A stretch of DNA of 64,000 nucleotides from contig NZ_ATZE01000004.1 in assembly GCF_000428045.1 (NCBI RefSeq), forward strand, positions 1 through 64,000. Reading direction: 5' to 3'. Numbering within the stretch: position 1 is the stretch's first letter; each line of letters opens with the position of its first letter. The notes under the pieces are model-generated. The model had not been told where the DNA came from, did not search any database, and saw only the letters and a list, made by a program, of their open reading frames with translations. Positions 9,247 to 19,312 of this stretch are shown one piece after another. The DNA is from Sedimenticola selenatireducens DSM 17993. Lineage in GTDB: Bacteria > Pseudomonadota > Gammaproteobacteria > Chromatiales > Chromatiaceae. The position numbers were made by a program, and so were the translations under genes.

Positions 9247-10944
9247 GTGAAATATCAAAACAAGCTGCTCAAATATAGCGCCTCCGTCCTGCTTGGATGG
9301 TGCTGCCTGTGGCTGATTGCAACGACGGCTTTAGCGCAGAGCAACGGGGAATCCCAACAGCCGCAAGCAGCAGTTGCACCCTCCACGATCGAGACCCTGA
9401 GCTCTTTTGTCGAGCTGAGAAAAGCGTTGCAAAAGGATATCCGGACACTAAACCAGGAGCTCCAGTCCACCCGGTCAGAGGCCGAGAAGGCGAGCCTGAA
9501 GCAGCGGCTGGAAAAGCTGGAGAGTGACCTCCGAACCACCACGCGGAATTTCGAGAATATCGCAGCGGGTGTCGATATTACCACGCTACGGGGTGAGGTC
9601 ACGGAAGAGTTCAATCTGCAACAGGAGGTGTTCGCCCTGGTCAGGCCCGCTATTGACGAGATGAAGGAGATGACCGCCCGGGTTCGCAAGAAATCGGAAC
9701 TCAAGAAAAAAATTGACTATTTCGAGGAGCAACTGCCGGTTATCACCCAGGCGCTGGCCAATATCGACACACTTAAACAGGCGGCGAGTAATAAAAGCCT
9801 GATGCAGACCCTGCAGGAGACGGAAGAGCAGTGGTCCAAGCAGCAGGCGTTCATACAGAGTGAGCTGCAGGCGGCACAGTTACAACTGGATAAGCTGAAT
9901 GCCGCTGAGACATCGTTTGCCGAGGCATCCCAGAGCTATCTGAAGTCCTTTTTTCAGAAGCGCGGACTCTACCTCACGATCGCACTCCTGGTGGTGGCTT
10001 CCGTCATCCTCTTGTCGCGCCTGAGCGCCAAGGTAATGCAGCGTTATATCCCGGGATTTCGGGCAAAACATCGCAGTTTCAAGATTCGCCTGGTTGAGCT
10101 GCTGCACCGCATGCTCACTGTCCTGTTTTCAATTCTTGGCCCCATGACAGTATTCTATCTGGTGGAAGACTGGGTGCTGTTCAGCCTGGGTATACTGCTG
10201 TTGTTCGGCATCGCCTGGGCGCTCAGGCAGACCTTGCCACGCTATTGGAGCCAGATACAGCTGTTTCTCAATGTCGGCTCGGTACGCGAGGGCGAGCGGA
10301 TCTTCATGGAGGGATTGCCCTGGCGGGTAGAGCAGATCAACGTCTACAGCACGCTGGTCAATCCGGTGGCCGGTATCAGCCAGCGGGTACCCATTGACGA
10401 GCTGGTCGATCTTAAATCGCGTCCATCTCAAACCGATGATCCCTGGTTTCCCTGTGGTCAGGGGGACTGGGTCATTCTGAGCAACGGGATCAGGGGCAAG
10501 GTCACCGGTATCTCTCATGAAATGGTTCAGCTGGTGGAGCGGGGTGGCGCCAGAGTGACCTATCAGATGGCGGATTTTCTGGCGGCATCGCCGCGTAATC
10601 TGGCGACCAATTTCCGTATCAAGGAGGTCATCGGTCTCAGTTACGCCCTGCAACAGGAGATTACAGCAGTTATTCCTGAGGCATTGCAGAACTATCTGAC
10701 GCTAAGGATACATCAGGAAGGCTACGGTGATCAGTTGTTGAATCTGCGGGTGGAGTTCGCAGCCGCGAACACTTCGTCACTGGATATTGCCATCATCGCG
10801 GACTTCAAGGGCGAGGCGGGTGATCTGTATAACCGGCTGCGTCGCGCCATTCAACGCTGGTGTGTGGATGCCTGCAGTGAAAACGGCTGGGAGATCCCGT
10901 TCCCGCAACTGACACTGCACGGATCGCTCTCAGCCTCCGAATAA
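9247..10944 (+). CDS. MscS-like membrane protein with periplasmic coiled coil
   Basis: A 565-residue protein with an N-terminal signal/anchor (LLGWCCLWLIATTALAQ). A long charged coiled coil follows (about 50-220). Then come a group of transmembrane helices (about 240-330) and a soluble C-terminal region. The segment LNVGSVREGERIFMEGLPWRVEQINVYSTLVNP matches the beta-domain entry of small mechanosensitive channels, so I read it as an atypical MscS-superfamily protein, perhaps with a role in osmotic or envelope stress. The start is a GTG at 9247 without a strong ribosome-binding site. It is convergent with the two-component operon that follows. Confidence 0.7.
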   Translation: MKYQNKLLKYSASVLLGWCCLWLIATTALAQSNGESQQPQAAVAPSTIETLSSFVELRKALQKDIRTLNQELQSTRSEAEKASLKQRLEKLESDLRTTTRNFENIAAGVDITTLRGEVTEEFNLQQEVFALVRPAIDEMKEMTARVRKKSELKKKIDYFEEQLPVITQALANIDTLKQAASNKSLMQTLQETEEQWSKQQAFIQSELQAAQLQLDKLNAAETSFAEASQSYLKSFFQKRGLYLTIALLVVASVILLSRLSAKVMQRYIPGFRAKHRSFKIRLVELLHRMLTVLFSILGPMTVFYLVEDWVLFSLGILLLFGIAWALRQTLPRYWSQIQLFLNVGSVREGERIFMEGLPWRVEQINVYSTLVNPVAGISQRVPIDELVDLKSRPSQTDDPWFPCGQGDWVILSNGIRGKVTGISHEMVQLVERGGARVTYQMADFLAASPRNLATNFRIKEVIGLSYALQQEITAVIPEALQNYLTLRIHQEGYGDQLLNLRVEFAAANTSSLDIAIIADFKGEAGDLYNRLRRAIQRWCVDACSENGWEIPFPQLTLHGSLSASE

Positions 10945-10954
10945 CCCGTCCTGA

Positions 10955-12346
10955 TCAACGGGGCAAGGTGATCACTGCTTCGAGTCCATGCAGTTTCCCT
11001 TTACGCAGGATGACATCGCCCCCATGGGCCCGGGCGATATTCCGGGCGATCCCGAGTCCAAGGCCGGTTCCGCCGGTCTCCCGGGCACGCGATTTCTCGC
11101 GGCGATAGAAGGGATTGAACAGTCCCTCCAGTTCGTCTTCCGGTACGCCTTTGCCACGGTCTGCGATGATGATGGTTAATTTCTGCGGACTATCCTCCAG
11201 GCGGATATCCGCAGCCTCGCCATAACGCACGGCATTTTCAATCAGATTCATCAGGCAGCGTTTCAGGGCCAGCGGTCGTCCGGTATAGGGTGCCGTTTTA
11301 CTGCTTGTCAGGGTCATCTCCCAGCCCAGCTCCTGTGCATCATCCTGCAGGGATTCCAGCAGGGCATTGACACTGATCTGCACCGGTTTCTCCTTGCTCT
11401 CGGTGCCGCGCAGATAATCCAGTGTGGCGAGCACCATCTGCTCCATCTCATCCAGGTCCTTCTCAAACCTGGACTGGAGCGCGTCGTCCTTCAGCAGTGC
11501 CAGGCGCAGACGCAGACGGGTGATGGGGGTTTTTAGATCATGTGATACGGCTGCCAGCACCCGGCTGCGATCCTCGATATAGCGTCGCAGCCGCTCCTGC
11601 ATGGTATTGAATGCCCGTACCGCATTCCTGACTTCCCGCGGGCCTTTTTCGTTGAGCGGCGGATAGGTGATGTCCTTGCCGATATTCTGTGCCGCCTCGG
11701 CCAGTGTGCCGAGGGGGCGGGTAACCCAACGAACCGCCAGCAAGGAGAGCAGGATGATGGAGATCAGCAGCACACCCAGATAAGTGAGCAGCCTGTACGG
11801 CCACTGTTCCACCCCTTCGGGGATCGGACGCAGGATATTCAGCCAGTTGCCGTCAGACAACCGAATACTGGCCTGAAATCCGCTTCTCGGGGGACGAAAT
11901 CGCGACGGACGGGATTCCACATATCGTCGGTCAGATACCTCACTCCGCTGCCGCCAGAAGGAACTTTCCCGATCACGACTGCCGTGGATGGGATTGATCG
12001 CCACCTGGATCTCCGTGCGTTCGGACAGCGCCTGCCGTAATAGCATCTCCAGGTGATTTGACGGCACGGCATCTACGCCTTGTTGCAGGGGACTATTGGA
12101 CAGCGTGGCGCGAAACTGCGGGGTACTGAATGCCCTGACAATACGCGCCCGTTCCTTGGGTTCCGTATCCTCCAACAAGTAGACCAGCGAGGCCACCCGT
12201 TGAATCAGCTGTATCCCGGTGTTTTCCCGAATCACATCGACCCGGTCTTTCAGCAGCAGTCCGGTACTGAGAAATTGAGCCAACAGCAGTCCGCCAATCA
12301 GTATCAGAGTCAGTCGTCCAAACAGTGAGCGGGGGAGCAGCCTCAT
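10955..12346 (-). CDS. Sensor histidine kinase (EnvZ/CpxA-like topology)
   Basis: A 463-residue inner-membrane kinase. TM1 is at about 11-32, a periplasmic sensor region at 33-185, TM2 at about 186-205 and a HAMP domain at 207-258. The DHp helix holds the phospho-accepting His269 in SHDLKTPITRLR. The catalytic domain has the N-box around Asn371 (NLIENAVRYG), the G1 box IADRGKGVP and the G2 box GTGLGLGIA. Its start overlaps the stop of the response regulator by four bases (ATGA), so the two are co-translated. The periplasmic domain is rich in Arg and Ser. The divergent Spy-like gene suggests it senses envelope stress. Confidence 0.93.
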   Translation of the reverse strand: MRLLPRSLFGRLTLILIGGLLLAQFLSTGLLLKDRVDVIRENTGIQLIQRVASLVYLLEDTEPKERARIVRAFSTPQFRATLSNSPLQQGVDAVPSNHLEMLLRQALSERTEIQVAINPIHGSRDRESSFWRQRSEVSDRRYVESRPSRFRPPRSGFQASIRLSDGNWLNILRPIPEGVEQWPYRLLTYLGVLLISIILLSLLAVRWVTRPLGTLAEAAQNIGKDITYPPLNEKGPREVRNAVRAFNTMQERLRRYIEDRSRVLAAVSHDLKTPITRLRLRLALLKDDALQSRFEKDLDEMEQMVLATLDYLRGTESKEKPVQISVNALLESLQDDAQELGWEMTLTSSKTAPYTGRPLALKRCLMNLIENAVRYGEAADIRLEDSPQKLTIIIADRGKGVPEDELEGLFNPFYRREKSRARETGGTGLGLGIARNIARAHGGDVILRKGKLHGLEAVITLPR

Positions 12347-13074
12347 ATCGGAGCGCCATTACTCTTGACTTGTACAGTGAACACATAACCTTCACCGCGC
12401 ACCGTCTTGATGATCCCGGGCTCCTTCGGGTCATCTTCCAGGCGTCTTCTGAGACGGCTGACCAGTACATCGATACTGCGATCAAAGGGATCGGCTTCCC
12501 GCCCCTGGGTGAGATCAAGCAATTGGTCGCGATTCAATACCCGGTTGGGGTGCTCCAGAAATACTTTCAACAGCCGGTATTCCGCACCGCTGAGGGGTAC
12601 CACGATCCCCGATGATGACACCAGGTGGCGGGCTATCGGGTCCAGCGTCCAGTCGGCGAAACATATTGCCTGGGGTGTTGACTCCGGCTGATCATAAGGA
12701 AGCGAGGTGCTGCGACGCAGGACGACCTTGATGCGGGCCAGCAGTTCCCGCGGATTGAACGGCTTGGGCAGATAGTCATCGGCACCCATTTCCAGCCCCA
12801 GGATACGATCCATCTCGTCACCCCGGGCGGTGAGCATGATGATGGGTATTCTGGATTTCACGCGCAGATTGCGACAGAGTTCCAGACCGTCGGTCCCGGG
12901 CAGCATCAGATCCAGCACCACCAGATCGATACGTTGATCCTCCAGTACCCGGTTCATTGTTTTGCCTTCACCCACCGTGGTCACACGGTAACCGTTCTGC
13001 TCCAGATAGGCCTGCAGCAGTTGGCGGATTTCTTGGTCGTCATCGACCACCAGAATGTGTTGTGGTTTTTCCAT
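12343..13074 (-). CDS. OmpR/CpxR-family response regulator
   Basis: A 243-residue two-domain regulator. The receiver has the acidic pair Asp11-Asp12, the phospho-acceptor Asp55 (VVLDLMLPG), Thr82 and Lys104 in LPKPF. The C-terminal winged-helix DNA-binding domain ends with the typical VRGEGYVF. It is the first gene of the two-gene operon with the kinase. The intergenic region in front of it holds two pairs of GTAAC repeats with 10-base periodicity, the arrangement expected for a dimer of an OmpR-family protein, so autoregulation and control of the divergent periplasmic protein are likely. Confidence 0.93.
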   Translation of the reverse strand: MEKPQHILVVDDDQEIRQLLQAYLEQNGYRVTTVGEGKTMNRVLEDQRIDLVVLDLMLPGTDGLELCRNLRVKSRIPIIMLTARGDEMDRILGLEMGADDYLPKPFNPRELLARIKVVLRRSTSLPYDQPESTPQAICFADWTLDPIARHLVSSSGIVVPLSGAEYRLLKVFLEHPNRVLNRDQLLDLTQGREADPFDRSIDVLVSRLRRRLEDDPKEPGIIKTVRGEGYVFTVQVKSNGAPI

Positions 13075-13118
13075 TGGCTCTTTATACCCGATCAGCCGGT
13101 ATCCGGGTGGCCGACTTT

Positions 13119-13133
13119 GTAACAGAGTGTAAC
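13119..13133 (+). promoter_or_regulatory. Putative response-regulator box 1 (GTAAC-N5-GTAAC)
   Basis: Direct repeat GTAAC at 13119-13123 and 13129-13133, separated by five bases. This matches the geometry of CpxR boxes (GTAAA-N5-GTAAA) with one base different in each half. Confidence 0.6.
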
Positions 13134-13145
13134 AGCCCGGGCGTT

Positions 13146-13160
13146 GTTACTCAGGGTTAC
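13146..13160 (-). promoter_or_regulatory. Putative response-regulator box 2 (GTAAC-N5-GTAAC on the minus strand)
   Basis: GTTAC at 13146-13150 and 13156-13160, five bases apart, is the same box as 13119-13133 in opposite orientation. The two boxes face each other between the divergent regulator operon and the Spy-like gene. Confidence 0.6.
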
Positions 13161-13257
13161 AAAAAGGCGTGCTTTTGAAATTGGCAGCTTACATTCGGCT
13201 GTTCTCATAGTGCCTACAGGAGGGGGTATGCCGCTCCATCAGCAGAGAGGGTAAATC

Positions 13258-13764
13258 ATGAAACGTTCGAGCAAGATTATTCTTACAGCAGTCACCGTGG
13301 TTGGCATCAGCCTCGCGTCGCTCTCGTATGTATCCGCCAATGGCCGTTATGACCGCTGTGGATATGGTCAGGGGCCGGTAAGTATGCAGGATGGGGGCAA
13401 GAGTCAGTGGGGTCGCCACGGTTTTGGGCATGGCAGATCCGGTGATCCTGCGGCCAGAATGGAGCAGGGCCTGGATATGATCAAGTACAAGTTGCGTATT
13501 ACCGAGGAACAGGAGCCGGCCTGGCAAGCCTTTGAGCAGAGCATGAAGCAGAAGATGAGCTCGCGCCTGGAGGCACGTCAGGCAGCTCGTGAAGCGGGTA
13601 GGAGCATGACGGTGGCGGAGCGGGTTGAGCGTATGCGCAATGGTGCTGGCCAAATGACCGAAATGGCCGATGCCATAGAGAAACTCTACGCCAGTCTGAC
13701 ACCCGAGCAGCAGAAGATCGCCGACGAGCTGCGGCCAATGGGTGGCATGGCACGCATGCGATAA
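13258..13764 (+). CDS. Spy/CpxP-family LTxxQ periplasmic protein
   Basis: A 168-residue exported protein with a signal peptide (about 1-27, cleavage after VSA). It has the helical, Gln/Met/Arg-rich composition of Spy/CpxP proteins. Two copies of the family's LTxxQ-type motif are present: ITEEQ at 81-85 and LTPEQQ at 147-152. Such proteins act as periplasmic chaperones or repress their sensor kinase. The mature N-terminus is rich in His and Gly (GRHGFGHGR) and could bind metal. It lies divergent from the two-component operon with two matching direct-repeat boxes between, so it is probably that regulator's target. Confidence 0.85.
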   Translation: MKRSSKIILTAVTVVGISLASLSYVSANGRYDRCGYGQGPVSMQDGGKSQWGRHGFGHGRSGDPAARMEQGLDMIKYKLRITEEQEPAWQAFEQSMKQKMSSRLEARQAAREAGRSMTVAERVERMRNGAGQMTEMADAIEKLYASLTPEQQKIADELRPMGGMARMR

Positions 13765-13795
13765 ACAGTAAGCTTTGGATTTATGAGCGCAATGG

Positions 13796-13834
13796 ACCGG
13801 CGCCCACCCTAGTGGTGGGCGCCGGTCGGTTTTC
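13796..13834. terminator. Strong hairpin terminator between convergent genes
   Basis: A perfect 13-base-pair stem, 13796-13808 with 13814-13826, and a five-base loop. On the plus strand it is followed by CGGTTTT. It ends the Spy-like gene and probably also stalls the convergent aacS transcript. Confidence 0.8.
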
Positions 13835-15785
13835 AGGAGAGTAACTCCCGGCGGTTGGCGAACTGCTCCAACGCCTCCGGGTTGGCCAATGCCTCCTTGT
13901 TCTTCACCGGTCGCCCATGCACCACCTCGCGTACCGCCAGCTCCACGATCTTGCCGCTCTTGGTGCGCGGAATGTCGCTGACTTGCACGACCCGGGCCGG
14001 TACATGGCGTGGCGTAGTGTTGGCGCGGATCTGTTTCCTGATCTTGTCGATCAGGGCATCATCCAGAGTCAGGCCGTCCCGCAGGCGCACGAACAGCACC
14101 ACCCGCACATCGCCCTCCCATTCCTGGCCGATTACCAGGCTCTCCACCACCTCGTCCAGTTGTTCCACCTGGCGGTAGATCTCCGCAGTGCCGATGCGCA
14201 CACCGCCGGGATTGAGCACCGCGTCGGAACGGCCATAGATAATGATGCCATCCTGTGCCGTCAGCTCCACGTAATCACCGTGACACCAGACGTTGGGGAA
14301 GCGGTCGAAGTAGGCGCTGTGGTACTTCTCTCCGTCGGGATCGTTCCAGAAGCCGATCGGCATGGAGGGGAACGGATTGGTGCAAACCAGCTCGCCCTTT
14401 TCCCCGCGCACCGGCTTGCCGTCGTCGTTCCATACCTCCACCTGCATGCCAAGGCCACGGGTCTGCAGTTCGCCGCGGTAGACCGGTAGCACCGGGTTGC
14501 CCAGCGCGAAACAGGAGATGATATCGGTGCCGCCGGAGATGGATGAGAGACACATGTCCTGCTTGATGTTTTCGTAGACGAAATCAAACGCCTCCGGCAC
14601 CAGCGGGGAACCGGTGGAGCAGAGGGTGCGAACACTGGCGAGATCGTGTGTCTGACGCGGTTTCAGCCCCGCCTTGTTGATGGCATCGATGAACTTGGCC
14701 GAGGTGCCGAACTGGGTCATTTTTTCCGCATCGGCATAGTCGAACAGCACGTTGCCGTCCGGGTAGAAGGGGGAGCCGTCATATAGCAGCAGGGTCGCCT
14801 CGGCAGCCAGTCCGGAGACTAGCCAGTTCCACATCATCCAGCCGCAGGTAGTAAAGAAGAAGGTGCGGTCGCCCGGTTTCACGTCGGTGTGCAGGCGGTG
14901 CTCCTTGAGGTGCTGCAGCAGGGTGCCGCCGGCGCCGTGCACGATGCACTTGGGTACTCCGGTGGTACCGGAGGAGAACATGATGTAGAGCGGGTGATCG
15001 AACGGCAGCTGCTCGAAGCTGATCTCTTGTGCGGCATAACCATCAATGAACTGCCCCAGGGGCAGGGCGCCGTCGATCGCATCCAGTGCGAACGTGTCCC
15101 GGGTATAGGGAATCACCACCACCCGTTCGATAGAGGGGATGCGTCGGCGTATTTTGGCAATCCTCTCCAGGCTGTCATGGGTCTTGCCGTTGTAGTAGTA
15201 GCCGTCGGCGACGAACAATAGTTTTGGTTCGATCTGTCCGAAGCGGTCCACCACGCCGTTGACCCCGAAGTCGGGCGAACAGGAGGACCAGATGGCGCCC
15301 AGGCTGCTGGCGGCCAGCATGACGATGATAGTCTCCGGCATGTTCGGCAGGTAGGCGGCGATTCGATCACCCTGGCCGATACCGGCTGCCTTCAGCGCCT
15401 GGGCCACCCGGGAGACATGGTTATAGAGTTCCCGATGACTGACCCGTCGTTGCACCTTGTCCTCACCCCGGAATATCAGCGCATCGCTGTCATCCCGGCG
15501 GCGCAGCAGATTCTGGGCAAAGTTGAGCCGGGCCTGGGGAAACCAGCGGGCGCCGGGCATTTTGTTGCCATCTTTCAGCACCGTCTCGCCACGGGTCTCG
15601 GCGATGACGCCGCTCTCTTCCCAGACCGCGCACCAGAACGCTTCCGGCTGGTCGATGGACCACTGGTAAAGCGCCGGGTAGTCGGCCAGTTCGATGCCAT
15701 GCTTCTGATTGACGAAGTGACGAAAACGGGTCAGGTTCGCCTGTTCGATTTGTTCGGGTTTTGGCTGCCAGAGCAGTTCTGCCAT
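13833..15785 (-). CDS. aacS: Acetoacetyl-CoA synthetase (acetoacetate-CoA ligase)
   Basis: A 650-residue ANL-superfamily ligase that activates acetoacetate with ATP and CoA. The AMP-binding P-loop [16 protein letters not shown], the mid motif SGGTDI and the C-terminal [21 protein letters not shown] are present, as is the catalytic lysine region [14 protein letters not shown]. Length and the N-terminal WQP and YQWS segments match AacS rather than acetyl-CoA synthetase. ATG 15785 is chosen because GGAG stands six bases upstream, while the longer frame begins at a GTG inside that site. Acetoacetate is the end product of fumarylacetoacetase, encoded nearby. A LiuR-like palindrome lies 25 bases upstream. 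Confidence 0.95.
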   Translation of the reverse strand: MAELLWQPKPEQIEQANLTRFRHFVNQKHGIELADYPALYQWSIDQPEAFWCAVWEESGVIAETRGETVLKDGNKMPGARWFPQARLNFAQNLLRRRDDSDALIFRGEDKVQRRVSHRELYNHVSRVAQALKAAGIGQGDRIAAYLPNMPETIIVMLAASSLGAIWSSCSPDFGVNGVVDRFGQIEPKLLFVADGYYYNGKTHDSLERIAKIRRRIPSIERVVVIPYTRDTFALDAIDGALPLGQFIDGYAAQEISFEQLPFDHPLYIMFSSGTTGVPKCIVHGAGGTLLQHLKEHRLHTDVKPGDRTFFFTTCGWMMWNWLVSGLAAEATLLLYDGSPFYPDGNVLFDYADAEKMTQFGTSAKFIDAINKAGLKPRQTHDLASVRTLCSTGSPLVPEAFDFVYENIKQDMCLSSISGGTDIISCFALGNPVLPVYRGELQTRGLGMQVEVWNDDGKPVRGEKGELVCTNPFPSMPIGFWNDPDGEKYHSAYFDRFPNVWCHGDYVELTAQDGIIIYGRSDAVLNPGGVRIGTAEIYRQVEQLDEVVESLVIGQEWEGDVRVVLFVRLRDGLTLDDALIDKIRKQIRANTTPRHVPARVVQVSDIPRTKSGKIVELAVREVVHGRPVKNKEALANPEALEQFANRRELLS

Positions 15786-15809
15786 TGATATCTCCACCGG
15801 TAATATGCT

Positions 15810-15831
15810 TTACGCTTACGTAAACGTAATA
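15810..15831 (-). promoter_or_regulatory. Putative operator upstream of aacS
   Basis: TTACGCTTACGTAAACGTAA (15810-15829) is a 20-base near-perfect palindrome with a single mismatched pair. It lies 25 bases before the aacS start and shares 17 of 22 positions with the site upstream of the nitroreductase gene. It resembles LiuR-type operators, which are known to control acetoacetate and leucine catabolism in gammaproteobacteria. Confidence 0.6.
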
Positions 15832-15887
15832 AAAGAATAGCACTGATCAGGCATGAAATGAAAACGTCATGATCTGCCTGTTCCTCG

Positions 15888-16024
15888 TTCCCACGCTCTG
15901 TGTGGGAATGCATATGGGAGTGCGCCGTAACACACCATTTTACGACCGTGGATGCGTTGGGTTGCGCGACGCCCGGGTTTTGTCGTGGTCTGGATGCGCG
16001 GTGCCTGTACGCCGCTCACCCAAC
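15888..16024. repeat. Two dispersed inverted-repeat elements in the aacS-hppD gap
   Basis: The first element, TTCCCAC (15888-15894) with GTGGGAA (15902-15908), is of the common CGTTCCCACG...GTGGGAATG type. The second pairs GTTGGGT (15956-15962) with ACCCAAC (16018-16024) and ends in CAACCTACG, related to the elements at 17230 and 19248. They look like small non-coding dispersed repeats, not terminators. Confidence 0.5.
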
Positions 16025-16068
16025 CTACGCGGTTTTTTTGCGACTTGGAGAGGATCATAACAGAGCCG

Positions 16069-17147
<1,079 letters not shown>

Positions 17148-17509
17148 GCTGCTCCTCCCGGCCGCTGGCCGATTCATGAGAAAAAATTATCAGCCGCGAA
17201 TGAACGCGGTGGACGACTCGGCCCTTCGGTAGGTTGGGGTGAGCGGAGCGAACCCCAACGCCCGGTGGATCCGTGCAATCCCCTTCGTTAGGGTTCGCAG
17301 GCTCACTCAACCTACACGCGCTGGTGGATGCACTTCGCTTGCCCACCCTGCCTGCCCAGGCGGTGACAGGTTGGGATAGCCTGGAAACCATTTGCACCCA
17401 TTCGCGTTCATTCCATCCTTAGGTCCGTAAACGGTGCACCCTTGCACCACTCCTCGCGGCTACATTCCTAAATGGACTGATTATTAGATAACCAGCGCAC
17501 TGCTCGGGT
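17148..17509. other. Gap between hppD and maiA
   Basis: About 360 bases holding the composite repeat described at 17190-17325 and a further GC-rich stretch to 17400. I see no ORF. The interruption means hppD may have its own promoter or depend on read-through. Confidence 0.5.
17190..17325. repeat. Composite dispersed repeat, copy A
   Basis: A GCCGCGAAT-AAC part runs directly into TAGGTTGGGG, with GTTGGGGT (17233-17240) pairing with ACCCCAAC (17252-17259). A second CTCAACCTACA end follows near 17315. Over 47 bases it aligns without gaps to copy B at 19211. It fills most of the gap between hppD and maiA. Confidence 0.6.
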
Positions 17510-18151
17510 TCAATGTGCGTCTGGCTGGTTATCCGGCTTGGCCCGCTCGAAGGCGTCGAGGGTCAGGCAGTGCTGCTCGATCGTCACGATGCGGGGATAG
17601 GGGTTCAGGTCCAGTTCGAAGCGGCGCGCGTTGTAGACCTGGGGTACCAGGCAGATATCCGCCAAGGTCACCCGTTCGCCGAAACAGAACGGCCCGTCGG
17701 GAGCGGTTTTCTCCAGTATCTGCTCGATCGGGCGGAACCCCTCGTCGATCCAGTGGCGATACCAGTTCAACTTCTGCGCCTCGCTGACTCCCAGTTCACC
17801 GGTCAGGTACTTTAGAATGCGCAGGTTGTTTACCGGGTGAATGTCACAGGCCACCATCTGTGCCAGGGCGCGGATCTGTGCCCGTTGCAGTGGATCACCC
17901 GGTAACAGGGGAGGTTCCGGCTCCACCTCATCCAGGTATTCGCAGATGGCCAGTGACTGTTGCAGCACCGCCTTATCCACAGTCAGTGCCGGCACCAATC
18001 CCTGGGGATTGACCGCCCGGTAATCCGTGCCGTGATCCTCACCCTTGAGCAGATTGACCGGCGCCTGTTGGTAGTCGAGCCCCTTCAGATTGAGCGTGAT
18101 ACGCACGCGGTAGGCGGCGGTAGAGCGGAAGTAGTCGTACAGTGTCATCAT
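17510..18151 (-). CDS. maiA: Maleylacetoacetate isomerase (zeta-class GST)
   Basis: A 213-residue zeta-class glutathione transferase that isomerises maleylacetoacetate (or maleylpyruvate) to the fumaryl form. The N-terminal thioredoxin-like domain has the zeta signature region YFRSTAAYRVRITL (Ser10 as the candidate catalytic residue), with Ala in place of the usual Cys. NPQGLVPAL supplies the cis-Pro loop, and QSLAICEYLDE binds glutathione. The C-terminal helical domain holds the typical FCFGERVTLADICLVPQVYNARRF. ATG 18151 overlaps the stop codon of the fumarylacetoacetase by four bases (ATGA), so the two are translationally coupled. Confidence 0.93.
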   Translation of the reverse strand: MMTLYDYFRSTAAYRVRITLNLKGLDYQQAPVNLLKGEDHGTDYRAVNPQGLVPALTVDKAVLQQSLAICEYLDEVEPEPPLLPGDPLQRAQIRALAQMVACDIHPVNNLRILKYLTGELGVSEAQKLNWYRHWIDEGFRPIEQILEKTAPDGPFCFGERVTLADICLVPQVYNARRFELDLNPYPRIVTIEQHCLTLDAFERAKPDNQPDAH

Positions 18152-19164
18152 GGTCCGACGTACTGCTCCACCTGCTGGTCAATATCGCCGAAGATGTTGT
18201 TACCTGCCGCATCCTCCATGCGGATGCGGATGGTATCGCCAAAGTTCATGAACGGGGTTTCCGGCTTGCCGCTGTTGATGGTCTCGATCATCCGTACCTC
18301 GGCAATACAGGAGTAGCCAACCCCGCCTTCGGCAATGGCCGAACCCCACTCGGTGTTCTGCTTGTTGGAGACGGTGCCGGAGCCGATGATGGCGCCGGCG
18401 CCGAGCGGACGGGTCTTGGCGGCATGGGCGATCAGTTGGGGAAAGTTGAACGTCATGTCCACCCCGGCATTGGCCTTGCCGAAGGGCTCGCCATTGTAAT
18501 CGATCAGTAGCGGCAGGCTGACCCGGCCATCCCGCCAGTGCTCGCCCAGTTCATCCGGTGTCACGGCTACCGGTGAGAAGGCGCTGGAGGGCTTGGACTG
18601 GAAGAAGCCAAAACCCTTGGCCAGTTCGGCCGGGATCAGACCGCGCAGGGAGACATCGTTGACCAGCATCAGCAGACGGATCTGTCCGGCAGCTTGGTCG
18701 CTGTTACAGCCCATCGGTACGTCACCGGTGATCACCGCCACCTCGCCCTCAAAGTCGATACCCCAGGCGGTATCCGCCATGCGGATCGGTTCGCGGGGAC
18801 CGATAAAACTGTCAGAGCCACCCTGGTACATTAGCGGATCGTGCCAGAAACTCTCGGGGACTTCGGCGCCCCGCGCCTTGCGCACCAGCTCCACATGATT
18901 GACATAGGCGCTGCCGTCGGCCCACTGGTAGGCGCGGGGCAGGGGGGAGGCGAGTTGTGCCATGTCCAGAGTAAAGGAGTCTTGCGCACTGCCCGCATTG
19001 AGCTGTTTATATCGCTCCTGCAGCCTTGGCTCAGTTGCATTCCAGTCATCCAGTGCCGCTTGCAGGGTGGGTGCAATATCGTCGGCACGTACCGCGCGGC
19101 GGAGGTCCTTGGAGACCACCAGCAGCACGCCGTCACGCCCCTGTTTCAGTGAAGCCAGTTTCAT
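18148..19164 (-). CDS. Fumarylacetoacetate hydrolase family protein
   Basis: A 338-residue FAH-family enzyme that would split fumarylacetoacetate into fumarate and acetoacetate. It has an N-terminal domain (MKLASLKQGRDG) followed by the FAH fold. Metal-binding acidic residues lie in DFEGEVAVI, and the signatures LLMLVNDVSLRG, GFGFFQSKPSSAFSP and GAGAIIGSGTVSN are present. This is the long bacterial FAH type often found with MaiA in homogentisate or gentisate operons. It overlaps maiA by four bases. Upstream, a 148-base gap with repeat copy B separates it from the VOC gene, so it may have a separate promoter or be read through. Confidence 0.9.
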   Translation of the reverse strand: MKLASLKQGRDGVLLVVSKDLRRAVRADDIAPTLQAALDDWNATEPRLQERYKQLNAGSAQDSFTLDMAQLASPLPRAYQWADGSAYVNHVELVRKARGAEVPESFWHDPLMYQGGSDSFIGPREPIRMADTAWGIDFEGEVAVITGDVPMGCNSDQAAGQIRLLMLVNDVSLRGLIPAELAKGFGFFQSKPSSAFSPVAVTPDELGEHWRDGRVSLPLLIDYNGEPFGKANAGVDMTFNFPQLIAHAAKTRPLGAGAIIGSGTVSNKQNTEWGSAIAEGGVGYSCIAEVRMIETINSGKPETPFMNFGDTIRIRMEDAAGNNIFGDIDQQVEQYVGP

Positions 19165-19210
19165 GGTTTTTTCCTTTTACCCGGGAAACGGGTGTTGTCT
19201 TATAAAACAT

Positions 19211-19284
19211 TCGCCGCGAATAAACACAGATAACGACTTGACCTTTCTGTAGGTTGGGGTTTGCTCCGCTCACCCCAACCTACA
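19211..19284. repeat. Composite dispersed repeat, copy B
   Basis: GCCGCGAATAAAC begins the element. It ends in a perfect 13-base inverted repeat, TGTAGGTTGGGGT (19248-19260) with ACCCCAACCTACA (19272-19284), and an 11-base loop. The first 47 bases align without gaps to copy A at 17192. As RNA it forms a strong hairpin without a T-tract, between the VOC and FAH genes. Confidence 0.65.
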
Positions 19285-19312
19285 ATGTGTCTTGGTGCCG
19301 GTAAATCCGCGA

